Part shown: positions 14,602 to 22,330 of the stretch, piece by piece
Layout of the letters: every line of letters begins with the position of its first letter
Numbering within the stretch: the first letter of the stretch is position 1
Assembly (NCBI GenBank): GCA_945865705.1
Contig: CAMBEY010000007.1
Location: 1 to 28,033, forward strand
From: Candidatus Sulfopaludibacter sp. SbA3
GTDB lineage: Bacteria > Acidobacteriota > Terriglobia > 2-12-FULL-54-10
DNA length: 28,033 bases
Direction of reading: 5' to 3'
The notes under the pieces: generated by a model
What the model was told of the DNA's origin: nothing
Seen by the model: only the letters and a program-made list of their open reading frames with translations
Database searches by the model: none
Program-made: the position numbers and the translations under genes

Positions 14602-15888
14602 CTATTGTATCGTGATCGTCTTGCGCAAGGTGGAAACTTTGCCTTTTCTGTTTTGCGCCGTAACCGTAATCATGGTGGTACCTGCCGTGGGCATGGCCGG
14701 GGTGAAGTGCTTAAACGAGCCGTTCGGGGCCACATTGAATACCTGCTCATTGTTTACCAGGACGGTGGCGCCTGGTTCGGTCCTTCCCACCACCTCCATT
14801 ACACGCCCGTGCTGGATGTACTGCTCAACGATCAGTAGAAGCTCCTCCGCACTAGCCTGATGAAGGACGGAGAAGAGATTGGGCTCGCTTTGCTGGCTCT
14901 CCTTGCCCTGAGAATTCAGCGAAATGACCGACCAATAGTAATCGCCTTCACGGAAAGCGGACAACCGGATCGAGGTGGAGCGTACGCGTTGATCAAACAG
15001 GGGATCTTTGAGTAAGGGGGAAGTGGAGACGAGAATGCGGTAAGATTCGGCGGTGCCCACAGCCGACCACGTGAACTCAATCTCAATGCTACTTTGCGAT
15101 CCGGTCATCACCACCGGCGCCATATCCGCAGGCGTCAGCAATAAAGGCGGGGCGACCACCTTCTTGCGCACCAACAGACTGCCCGCTGCTCCGAAGGTCG
15201 CCTGCTCATACTCACCCAGTTCGATTTGCTCTCCGCCGCGCTGCATCCCCGCACCGCCCTTTGAAACGGTGATCTCGCGCATGTTAGTGGATGGATCGTT
15301 GTGCACCAACGCGCGGCTGTCTGCTTTCATGCGGGCTTCCGCATCGGCGAAGCGGACGCGGGAATCTCCCATGGACTTGGTCGTGGACAGGTCCACTGTC
15401 CCGCTGGTTACATGCACGGAAATTTTCGAATTGGCGATATTCGTGGGAATTGCATTTTCTTCAATGGCGATCAGAGTGTTGGGACGAACCACATAGAGTG
15501 TTCCATCGGCGAACGCGATGCGGGCCACACCATCCTTGTCGGTCTGCACGATATCGCCCTGATCCAGCCCTTCGGCCAGCGAGGCTTCCATCCACGCTAC
15601 GGAGTTTGCTTTGCGGACACGCACTCCGCCGTCGAGATTCGTAAAGCGGGCTTGCCGGTTGGCGGTGGAGTCACCGGCTGCCGCATCGTTCTGATTTCCG
15701 CGTAGCATCGCCAGCAGCGATGCGGGCGAGTTGGGGAACAACGCCAGAAGGATTCCGACCACCAACACCAATACCCCCATAATTCCCAGCGTCAGTGTCT
15801 TATAGCTAACAGTGCGCCACTCCAATAGATCGGCCTGATCTTTGGTGGGACGATCCTTTGGAATTAACGAATCAGGTATCTCGGGCAT
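14602..15888 (-). CDS. FecR-domain membrane-anchored periplasmic protein
   Basis: A 428-residue protein. The cytosolic start of about 30 residues is followed by one membrane helix (about 31-51, LTLGIMGVLVLVVGILLAL) and a periplasmic part. The FecR-like domain (about 80-240) shows GVRVRKANS, GDIVQTDKDGVARIAFADGTLYVVRPNTLIAI and VTSGTVDLSTTKS. Next comes a fibronectin-like beta domain (about 265-345, FTWSAVGTAESYRILVS...DYYWSV) and a C-terminal bacterial Ig-like repeat (VVGRTEPGATVLVNNEQ...GSFKHFTPA...I.VTAQNRKGK). No TonB receptor or ECF sigma factor is adjacent, so it is not a classical FecIRA regulator; an envelope-scaffold role is more likely. GGA lies 7 bases before ATG. Confidence 0.83.
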   Translation of the reverse strand: MPEIPDSLIPKDRPTKDQADLLEWRTVSYKTLTLGIMGVLVLVVGILLALFPNSPASLLAMLRGNQNDAAAGDSTANRQARFTNLDGGVRVRKANSVAWMEASLAEGLDQGDIVQTDKDGVARIAFADGTLYVVRPNTLIAIEENAIPTNIANSKISVHVTSGTVDLSTTKSMGDSRVRFADAEARMKADSRALVHNDPSTNMREITVSKGGAGMQRGGEQIELGEYEQATFGAAGSLLVRKKVVAPPLLLTPADMAPVVMTGSQSSIEIEFTWSAVGTAESYRILVSTSPLLKDPLFDQRVRSTSIRLSAFREGDYYWSVISLNSQGKESQQSEPNLFSVLHQASAEELLLIVEQYIQHGRVMEVVGRTEPGATVLVNNEQVFNVAPNGSFKHFTPAMPTAGTTMITVTAQNRKGKVSTLRKTITIQ

Positions 15889-16294
15889 CTCAGATTCCAG
15901 GCCGCTGGTTTGGCGAGAGCATAGACGATCTTAGTTAACTATTTCAACCCCTGCGTATATCATCTTATGCGGTCCGAGGGGCCAAAGCTACTGTGCTGAC
16001 TGCTGCAATATGGTACCCTTTCTGATTCACCCTTACGCATTTGTTTTTTCAAATAGCTACGGGAGAGTAATCTGAAGTTTCTTGGGCTGCTGGGTGCATT
16101 CGCGGCGGTAAGCCTTCGCTGTGTTCCTGAGTTGATGATACGCTGGTTTGAAACGGGTATCCGCACAATTCAACCAGGAATGTCCGCCATCCGGATAACG
16201 GTTTGGCGGCCATATTGTTATATCCTACGGGTTGGGTGTATGCTGCTTTGCCCGTGTCCGGCACGTTCAAGCTGAGGTCAATAAACACACGTCT
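15889..16294. other. Divergent intergenic stretch
   Basis: About 400 bases between the leftward FecR-domain gene and the rightward TPR gene. The left end holds a good leftward promoter (listed separately). The rest contains open frames on both strands without family patterns or ribosome sites; one plus-strand frame (about 16071-16276) begins with a hydrophobic stretch but has no start codon. No promoter for the TPR gene could be named. Confidence 0.5.
15918..15947 (-). promoter_or_regulatory. Promoter of the FecR-domain gene with a palindromic spacer
   Basis: Leftward TTGAAA (15942-15947), an 18-base spacer and TATGCT (15918-15923), with a predicted start near 15911 and a leader of about 23 bases. 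The spacer contains the perfect 10-base palindrome TAGTTAACTA (15932-15941), which could be an operator half-way between the two boxes. Confidence 0.45.
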
Positions 16295-16984
16295 ATGGCA
16301 AAAACGACGACAAATATGAAATCGAAGACGAAAGCTCCGGCCCGGAAAAGTGTCGTGAAGCTCGCACCGCGCAGTGCAAAATCGGCTGTACCCTCCAAGC
16401 CGAATAATATGGGTAAGAAATCGGCGAAAAGCAATTCAGCACCTCCCCCGGCGAAGCCCTTGCAATTCCCCAAACGCAAGCCCACCGCGGAGGAGATTGT
16501 GCATCAGCAGTCTCTCGACCGTTTTACTGCGGGGCTCGAATTGATGAATCAGGGTAATTACGCCAAAGCCAAGTCTGTTTTCGAACGGCTGATGGACAAT
16601 TCCTCGCGCGAACTGGCCGAGCGCGCACAGATCTATCTGAACATCTGCCAACAGCGCGCGGTGCGGCCTTCACTGCATCTGAAAACAGTGGAAGAGATGT
16701 ACGATTATGCCGTGAGTTTGGCCAATGAAGGTCATCCCGAGCAGGCCGAAGAGCATCTGCGCAAAGCTCTGAAGCTCGCGCCGCGAGCTGATTTTCTTTA
16801 TTACGCGCTAGCCGCGACTTTCGCCCTGCGCAATGACGTTGAAGGCACTCTTGAATATCTTGACAAGTCTATTCAGATCAATCAGCGCAATCGCTTCCAG
16901 GCGCAGAACGACCCGGACTTCGAGAATATGCTGGAGGACCCCCGATTCACGGAATTGATCTACCCGGAACGGCCTTTGAGCTAA
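16295..16984 (+). CDS. TPR-repeat protein with basic N-terminal tail
   Basis: A 229-residue protein. Residues 1-65 are a low-complexity Lys/Ala/Pro/Ser tail with many KK, AK and PK steps, resembling histone-H1-like or nucleic-acid-binding tails. Residues about 75-215 are helical with TPR-like repeats: AGLELMNQGNYAKAKSVFE, YDYAVSLANEGHPEQAEEHL followed by RKALKLAP, and YALAATFALRNDVEGTLEYL followed by DKSIQINQ. No signal peptide. The ATG at 16295 gives the tail a normal start; a TTG at 16232 would add a Cys-rich stretch not expected. It lies 61 bases before yvcK and may be cotranscribed. A cytosolic scaffold role is inferred; the partner is unknown. Confidence 0.75.
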   Translation: MAKTTTNMKSKTKAPARKSVVKLAPRSAKSAVPSKPNNMGKKSAKSNSAPPPAKPLQFPKRKPTAEEIVHQQSLDRFTAGLELMNQGNYAKAKSVFERLMDNSSRELAERAQIYLNICQQRAVRPSLHLKTVEEMYDYAVSLANEGHPEQAEEHLRKALKLAPRADFLYYALAATFALRNDVEGTLEYLDKSIQINQRNRFQAQNDPDFENMLEDPRFTELIYPERPLS

Positions 16985-17045
16985 GGTGATCGCGACAACT
17001 ACCCGGCTCAGTCCGGTTCAGCCCAGCGCGCTTGGTTAAACGAGC

Positions 17046-18122
17046 ATGAAAATCGTATCACTGGGAGGCGGCACGGGCCTATCCACATTGCTGCAAGGAT
17101 TGAAGGCTTGGTATCCTGCCGATCCCGCTCCCGATTTACTAGAGATGGTTCTCGAAAAGGCCTATGGTCGCCAGGAGCCGCGCGTTACCGACCTGAGCGC
17201 TGTGGTCGCCGTCTCCGATGACGGAGGCAGTTCTGGTCGTCTTCGCCGCGATTTCCGGGTTCTGCCGCCCGGCGATATCCGCAACTGCATGGTTGCCCTT
17301 TCTGAAGACGAAGCGCTGCTCTCCAAGCTTTTCCAGTTCCGCTTTGCCAGCGGTCAGGGTTTGAAGGGACACAGTTTCGGCAATCTTTTTCTCACAGCGC
17401 TCAGCGGAATCACAGGGGACTTTCAGGAAGCGATCCAGGTGTCCAGCGAAGTGCTAGCCATCCGAGGCCACATCTATCCTTCCACCATGTCCGATGTGCG
17501 CCTGGAGGCGGAGCTCGAAAATGGCCGCGTGGTGAAAGGCGAAACGCAGATTTCGCGCAGCCGCCGTCCCATCCGCCGCATCCGACTCTCGCCACGTAAC
17601 TGCCGCCCCGTGCCGAAGGCGCTGGAGGCCATCGCTCAGGCGGACGTCATCACCTTGGGTCCCGGTTCGCTCTTTACTAGCTTAATCCCCAATCTGCTCG
17701 TTCGGGGCGTGGCCACCGCCATTGCTCAATCGCGCGCTGCCCGCATCTTCATTTGCAATCTAATGACTCAGCCCGGCGAGACGAACCGCTTCACTGCCGC
17801 GGACCATCTGCGCGCTGTTATGGACCATGCGGGAGGTCAGCGGTTATTTGACTACGTCATGGTTAACTCCGGTCCCATTTCGCGCAGCGCCTTGCGCCGG
17901 TACAAAGCAACAGGCGCATCTCAGGTGAATCCGGGAAGCGGGGAGCTTGAGCGTATGGGAGTTCGCGTGGTCGCTGGCGACTTTGTCCGCGAAAAACGCA
18001 CTGGACCCGCCGCCGAACGCTGGGTGCGGCATGATCCCAGCCAGCTGGCCAAAGCCGTGCTGGATACTTGTGCGGCACATCGCTATTGGGAAGAGGCGAC
18101 AAAGTCATCCGGTCCAGCCTAA
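17046..18122 (+). CDS. yvcK: YvcK/CofD-like gluconeogenesis factor
   Basis: A 358-residue cytosolic protein of the YvcK group (UPF0052, CofD fold), which in Bacillus and relatives binds UDP-sugars and is needed for growth on gluconeogenic carbon and for normal cell-wall synthesis. Signatures: VSLGGGTGLSTLLQGLK at the start, VAVSDDGGSSGRLRRDF at 54-70, PPGDIRNCMVALS, GHSFGNLFLTAL, SDVRLEAELENG, DVITLGPGSLFTSLIPNLLV, FICNLMTQPGET and YVMVNSGPIS. About 25 extra residues stand between the first strand-helix and the DDGGSSG loop. It sits between the TPR gene and glmU, the enzyme that makes UDP-GlcNAc, a known YvcK ligand. That supports a shared role in envelope precursor flux. Confidence 0.94.
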   Translation: MKIVSLGGGTGLSTLLQGLKAWYPADPAPDLLEMVLEKAYGRQEPRVTDLSAVVAVSDDGGSSGRLRRDFRVLPPGDIRNCMVALSEDEALLSKLFQFRFASGQGLKGHSFGNLFLTALSGITGDFQEAIQVSSEVLAIRGHIYPSTMSDVRLEAELENGRVVKGETQISRSRRPIRRIRLSPRNCRPVPKALEAIAQADVITLGPGSLFTSLIPNLLVRGVATAIAQSRAARIFICNLMTQPGETNRFTAADHLRAVMDHAGGQRLFDYVMVNSGPISRSALRRYKATGASQVNPGSGELERMGVRVVAGDFVREKRTGPAAERWVRHDPSQLAKAVLDTCAAHRYWEEATKSSGPA

Positions 18123-18124
18123 GC

Positions 18125-18130
18125 TACAAT
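18125..18130 (+). promoter_or_regulatory. Possible -10 box before glmU
   Basis: TACAAT immediately after the yvcK stop, about 33 bases before the glmU ATG. No -35 of quality is seen. It may give glmU an extra start independent of yvcK. Confidence 0.25.
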
Positions 18131-18163
18131 ACCCAGTGATGAATTAAGTCTTGAGGGGAGACC

Positions 18164-19627
18164 ATGAAGGACAGTACCGTCGTTGTGATTTTGGCCGCTG
18201 GGCTCGGAACGCGCTTTAAGTCCAAATTGCCAAAGGTACTCCACTCGGCTGGCGGACGGACGCTGATCGATCACGTTGTTCGCGCAGTCAAACCACTTGC
18301 CTCACGCGCCACCTTTGCCGTCATCGGGTATCAGGCCGCACAAGTGGAACAGGCACTGCGCAGCGCTGGGCATGGACCCGGGCGTGGGCCTGGGAGTGGC
18401 CCCGGGAGTGGAGAAGTCCGGCTCATCCTGCAAAAGAAACAACTGGGTACGGGGCATGCCTTGGCCGCTGGCGAGCGTCAATTGCGGCGTGCTGCTTCCT
18501 CCAATAGGGGCACAATTATGGTGGTGTGCGGAGACACTCCGTTGCTAACCACCGCGACTCTGCGCAACCTGCTTGCCCATCATCGCAGGAAACGCGCCAT
18601 CGCCACGGTGCTGACCGCCGATATGGCCAACCCCGCTGCCTACGGGCGCATTCTCAGATCCGCGGATGGCTCACTCCTTGCCATTGTCGAATTGAAGTCC
18701 GCCACCGCCGAGCAGAAGAAGATTCGGGAAATTAATACAGGCATCTACTGTTTTGAGACTCGCGAACTATTTCCCGCTTTGAAGCGCGTCCGCAAGAATC
18801 CTGTGTCGGGGGAATACTATCTCACTGATGTCATCGAGCTGTTGGCCAAGGCGGGACACCGTCTCGCCGTCTGCCGCGCCGTGGACCCAGACGAAGTGGC
18901 GGGTATCAACGACCGGGCCGAGCTGGCCCGCGTGGATACCCTTCTGCGCCTGCGAAAGGCTCGTGAGTTAATGATTGCCGGAGTTACTATCCACTCACCT
19001 GAGACAGTGAGAATCGATCCCGACGTGACTGTCGGTCCTGACAGCACCATTGAGGCTGGTGTCTATCTGAATGGCGGAACAAAGATCGGCCCGGAGTGTG
19101 TTATTGGAGCTTACTCTATCGTTACTGACTCACAGCTTGCCGCGCGAGTCACTGTAAAGACATCCTGCGTGATTACAGAATCCCAGGTGGATGACGGAGC
19201 CAGCGTGGGACCCTTCGCTCACCTGCGGCCCGGATCGCAGATCGGCGCGGGAGCTCGCATTGGCGACTTCGTGGAGATTAAGAAGTCCCGCATTGGCCGG
19301 CTCAGCCGAGCCAACCATCTAGCCTACATTGGAGACGCCACGGTGGGCGAAGATGTCAATATTGGTGCCGGGACAATCACCGTCAATTACGATGGTGTGA
19401 ATAAGCACCAGACCATTATTGAGGATGGTGCCTTCATCGGTTCGGGTTCGGAGCTGATCGCTCCAGTGCGCATCGGCCGCGGCGCTTTTGTCGCCGCAGG
19501 CTCCACCATTCACGATCACGTTCCGGCCAACGCCCTAGCCATCGCCCGGGCCAGACAGTCAGTCAAGCCCGGCTGGATGGTCGCGCGGGTTCGGAAACTA
19601 AAGAAGACCCCGAAGACTCATTCGTAG
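18164..19627 (+). CDS. glmU: Bifunctional GlmU (N-acetylglucosamine-1-P uridyltransferase / glucosamine-1-P acetyltransferase)
   Basis: A 487-residue enzyme that performs the last two steps to UDP-GlcNAc, the precursor of peptidoglycan and lipopolysaccharide. The N-terminal uridyltransferase domain has the nucleotide loop LAAGLGTRFKSKLPKVLH (10-27), QLGTGHAL (93-100) and metal motif GDTPLL with D124. The C-terminal left-handed beta-helix (from about 265) shows hexapeptide repeats and the acetyltransferase region RANHLAYIGDA...NIGAGTITVNYDG. A Gly/Pro-rich insert (residues 69-83, alternating GPG and GSG) is absent from usual GlmU and partly explains the extra length over about 455-460. GAGGGGAG lies before ATG, 41 bases after yvcK. 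Confidence 0.97.
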   Translation: MKDSTVVVILAAGLGTRFKSKLPKVLHSAGGRTLIDHVVRAVKPLASRATFAVIGYQAAQVEQALRSAGHGPGRGPGSGPGSGEVRLILQKKQLGTGHALAAGERQLRRAASSNRGTIMVVCGDTPLLTTATLRNLLAHHRRKRAIATVLTADMANPAAYGRILRSADGSLLAIVELKSATAEQKKIREINTGIYCFETRELFPALKRVRKNPVSGEYYLTDVIELLAKAGHRLAVCRAVDPDEVAGINDRAELARVDTLLRLRKARELMIAGVTIHSPETVRIDPDVTVGPDSTIEAGVYLNGGTKIGPECVIGAYSIVTDSQLAARVTVKTSCVITESQVDDGASVGPFAHLRPGSQIGAGARIGDFVEIKKSRIGRLSRANHLAYIGDATVGEDVNIGAGTITVNYDGVNKHQTIIEDGAFIGSGSELIAPVRIGRGAFVAAGSTIHDHVPANALAIARARQSVKPGWMVARVRKLKKTPKTHS

Positions 19628-19709
19628 TCGTTAGTAACTCTCACTCACTTTCGCGCCTCCGTATTTTCCTGAATGTGGGTCGCTACCGCTCTTTTGATAG
19701 GTGAACATT

Positions 19710-20600
19710 ATGACTCAGAAGGAAACGATTGGATTTATCGGGCTGGGCATTATGGGTTATCCCATGGCGGAGAATTTGCTGAAGGCCGGAAACGCCGTCA
19801 CCGTTTATAACCGGACGCGGTCCAAGGCCGAGTCGCTCGCCGCGGATGGCGCGAGCATTGCGCCTATCGTGGCGGATGTAGCACGAGCCGCCAGTGTAAT
19901 CTTCATCTGTGTGGGCGGCACCGCAGACGTTGAACAAATAGCCGAAGAGTTGCTTCTCGCGATTCGGCCTGGTGCGCTGATCGTGGATACCACCACCATC
20001 TCGCCCACCGCCAGCCGCCGACTGGCAGCCCGCTTCTCCAAGTGCGGCGCACAATTTTTGGATGCCCCCTGTACGGGCTCCAAAGCGGGTGCCACCAACG
20101 CCACGCTGACATTCATGGTGGGTGGTGAGAAAGCTGCATTCGATCGTGCTCGACCCTATCTGGAGGCAATGGGCAAGAAAATATTCCACACTGGCGGGCA
20201 AGGAACCGGCTTACAGGTAAAGCTGACTCAAAATTTAATCGGCGCACTCACCTGCCAAGCCATGGCTGAAGGCTTCGTGCTGGCACGCAAGGCCGGCATC
20301 TCGCCATCGCTTGTACTGGAGGTGCTCCAAAACAGCGTGGCACGCAATCCCATGATTGACGGCAAACTTCCACTGGTGATCACGCGGAATTTCGCCCCCC
20401 ATTTTTCGTTGAAATGGATGCATAAGGACCTAGGCTTGATGCTTGAATCAGCCAACGAACTGCAAGTTCCTTTGCCCGCAACCGCGCTGGTGCGGGAGTT
20501 GTTTGGCGCGGGGATAGCCATGGGACATGGCGAAGAGGATTTTGCTTCTGCCATTCGTGTCATTGAAAGCATGGCTGGCGTGGAAGTTCGCGAGGACTAG
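19710..20600 (+). CDS. Beta-hydroxyacid dehydrogenase (3-hydroxyisobutyrate / tartronate-semialdehyde reductase family)
   Basis: A 296-residue NAD(P)-dependent oxidoreductase. The Rossmann start reads IGFIGLGIMGYPMAENLLKAG, with VYNRTRSK after strand 2; Asn and Arg after the second strand suggest NADP preference. The substrate loop DAPCTGSKAGATNATLTFMVGG and the catalytic helix GTGLQVKLTQNLIG (conserved Lys and Asn) are intact, followed by the all-alpha domain. Members reduce tartronate semialdehyde, 3-hydroxyisobutyrate, succinic semialdehyde or glyoxylate; substrate not decidable here. ATG 19710 has AGGTGAA upstream; the nearby GTG at 19701 is the alternative. It is 82 bases after glmU. Confidence 0.9.
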   Translation: MTQKETIGFIGLGIMGYPMAENLLKAGNAVTVYNRTRSKAESLAADGASIAPIVADVARAASVIFICVGGTADVEQIAEELLLAIRPGALIVDTTTISPTASRRLAARFSKCGAQFLDAPCTGSKAGATNATLTFMVGGEKAAFDRARPYLEAMGKKIFHTGGQGTGLQVKLTQNLIGALTCQAMAEGFVLARKAGISPSLVLEVLQNSVARNPMIDGKLPLVITRNFAPHFSLKWMHKDLGLMLESANELQVPLPATALVRELFGAGIAMGHGEEDFASAIRVIESMAGVEVRED

Positions 20601-20707
20601 TGATCCGCTGCACAATCCGCTATTCAAAGCCCAAACCGGGAGAGGTTTAGTCAGATTTCACAGTCTGTTTCTGCGGCGTGCATGTGCCGGGCTTGCACCT
20701 GGATTGA

Positions 20708-20737
20708 TTGACACCTCGATGCGAACCCCCGTAGAAT
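20708..20737 (+). promoter_or_regulatory. Near-consensus sigma-70-type promoter of the LuxR regulator gene
   Basis: Perfect TTGACA (20708-20713), an 18-base spacer and TAGAAT (20732-20737, five of six). The start point would be near 20744, leaving a leader of about 110 bases before the regulator. This is the best match to a housekeeping promoter seen in the window. Confidence 0.65.
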
Positions 20738-20854
20738 CGCTATGGTCGAATAGTTGCCCGAGTCGGTACACGCCCATCAGCCGCAGTCAAAGAACGCTAT
20801 CGAGGCGGGGCCGAGTGCCGATAGAGCGACTGGGGTTATTAGAACAAGGCGGAC

Positions 20855-21538
20855 ATGGCAGCCCAAAAGAAAGTCAAATTACTACTAGGTGACCCACGCC
20901 CTGCCTTTCGGGCGGGCCTCAGACTTCTCCTGTCCAGTGAGAAGGACGTGGCTTTGATCGGAGAGGTCGAGTCGGCGGATCAAGTGGTCAAGAAAGTAAC
21001 TGCGCTAAAGCCGCAAGTAATCCTTATCCACTCGCAAATTTCTGAGTTCGGTGGTCGGAATTTGCTGCTGCAGGTTCAACGCAATTTTCCTCGTATGCGA
21101 ATGTTGGTTATGGTCCCCTCGGAAGATGAAGAGGGCTCCATTCGCGCGCTACGCATCTCTACCGTGCAATTAGTTCCTCGGCAGGCAGCTTTTAAGCAAG
21201 TGCTGCAATGGATTCTCCAAGCGGAAACCAACGGAGCGACGGCGGTTCCGGCGACCAGAGCCACGGCAACTTCCAGCAAGAGTGGAGTGGACGAAGCCGA
21301 AGGCGATTCGTTGCTCAGCTCACGCGAGCGGCAGGTGGTCGAGTTGGTTTCACAAGGCTTTAAGAACCGCGAGATCGCCCAGCGCATGTTCATCAGCGAG
21401 CAGACGGTGAAGAACCATCTCCATAATGTTTTTGATAAGCTGGGCGTCTCTGATCGCTTGGAACTCGCCCTGTACGCCATTCACAAACAGATGCAGGGCG
21501 GACTCTGGCGATCGCCATCGGAGATTTCTGCGAGATAG
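20855..21538 (+). CDS. LuxR/NarL-type response regulator with degenerate receiver
   Basis: A 227-residue DNA-binding regulator. Residues 6-122 have the outline of a receiver domain (LLLGDPRPAFRAGLRLLL) and residues 152-208 are a clear LuxR helix-turn-helix (LSSRERQVVELVSQGFKNREIA then TVKNHLHNVFDKLGVSDRLELALYA). A Ser/Thr/Ala-rich linker (about 125-150) joins them. The receiver has lost key residues: the phospho-acceptor Asp is H59 (VILIHSQIS), one of the two acidic residues is G12, the switch Thr is V86 and the Lys is P108. It probably works without phosphorylation. AAGG lies about 8 bases before ATG. It is followed after 15 bases by a cytochrome gene, so the two are likely cotranscribed; no histidine kinase is near. 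Confidence 0.92.
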   Translation: MAAQKKVKLLLGDPRPAFRAGLRLLLSSEKDVALIGEVESADQVVKKVTALKPQVILIHSQISEFGGRNLLLQVQRNFPRMRMLVMVPSEDEEGSIRALRISTVQLVPRQAAFKQVLQWILQAETNGATAVPATRATATSSKSGVDEAEGDSLLSSRERQVVELVSQGFKNREIAQRMFISEQTVKNHLHNVFDKLGVSDRLELALYAIHKQMQGGLWRSPSEISAR

Positions 21539-21553
21539 CAGTCGGCCACGTCG

Positions 21554-22312
21554 ATGTCCAATAAAATCATCCAACCCAAATTCTCAAGGCGATTGGCGAT
21601 TCATTTGACCCTGCTCGCGGCGGTCTCCGCTCTGCCCTTTGCGCATGGTCATGACGTCATCACGACGCAATTCACTTTCAATCAGACGATTTTCCCGATC
21701 ATTCAAGCGAACTGCGCAGCCTGTCATCGCGCTGGTGGAACAGCATTCTCATTGATGACGTACCAAGAAACCAGACCTTGGGCCGCAGCCATCCAGGAGG
21801 AAGTCCTCCGGCGCAGGATGCCGCCATGGGGTGCCGTGCGCGGCTTCGGTCACTTCCGCAACGACCCCAGTCTTTCGCAGACTCAACTGCAACAGATCGC
21901 CGAGTGGGCCGAAGGCGGCGCGCCGGAAGGGGTCGCAGGAGCCGAGCCTACATCGGGGATTCCTTTGTCGAATACGATTCCCCGCCGCGATGATCTCATC
22001 CAACCGGTCCCATCGGAATCAGTGAGTGTCGGGTCCACAGCGGGAGAGAACTTAGTATTGCACTTTCTGGAGTTACGCAGGGATGTCACGCTCAGTGGCC
22101 TTCAAATCGTGAAAGCGGCTGAGAAGTCTTCCTTCCGCATTACGGCCGTGCTATCGGATGGTTCGGAGATTGCCTTGGTCTGGATATACGAGTTTCGCGC
22201 GGGACTTTCACCTCCATTCATCTTCGCCGTTCCATTGCGGCTGCCTGCCGGGACGCGCCTCCACGGCTTGCCCGCCGCCGCACAGGCGACTCTGCTGACA
22301 TCGCAGCCGTAG
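21554..22312 (+). CDS. Secreted monoheme c-type cytochrome with C-terminal beta domain
   Basis: A 252-residue exported protein: signal peptide about 12-32 (LAIHLTLLAAVSALPFAHG), then a cytochrome c domain with one heme site CAACH (54-58) and a likely axial Met in RRRMPPW (M89). The C-terminal 100 residues are beta-rich and include SDGSEIALVWIYEF...VPLRLPAGTRLHG, which resembles the late part of the copper monooxygenase-like domain of the protein at 23136-24521. The copper ligands of that protein (HH, HxH, EEM) are absent. Its heme domain is also paralogous to the one there. It acts in the periplasm, probably as an electron carrier or accessory. It lies 15 bases after the LuxR regulator; Shine-Dalgarno weak. 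Confidence 0.85.
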   Translation: MSNKIIQPKFSRRLAIHLTLLAAVSALPFAHGHDVITTQFTFNQTIFPIIQANCAACHRAGGTAFSLMTYQETRPWAAAIQEEVLRRRMPPWGAVRGFGHFRNDPSLSQTQLQQIAEWAEGGAPEGVAGAEPTSGIPLSNTIPRRDDLIQPVPSESVSVGSTAGENLVLHFLELRRDVTLSGLQIVKAAEKSSFRITAVLSDGSEIALVWIYEFRAGLSPPFIFAVPLRLPAGTRLHGLPAAAQATLLTSQP

Positions 22313-22330
22313 ACTCCCGGCCCACTGCCA

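Noticed and set aside
16071..16276. Hydrophobic plus-strand open frame before the TPR gene
   Set aside because: It has no start codon after the preceding stop that fits the hydrophobic part, no ribosome site and no homology pattern.
19683..20201. 172-residue minus-strand ORF opposite the dehydrogenase
   Set aside because: The plus strand carries an intact Rossmann dehydrogenase; the antisense frame has no recognisable features.
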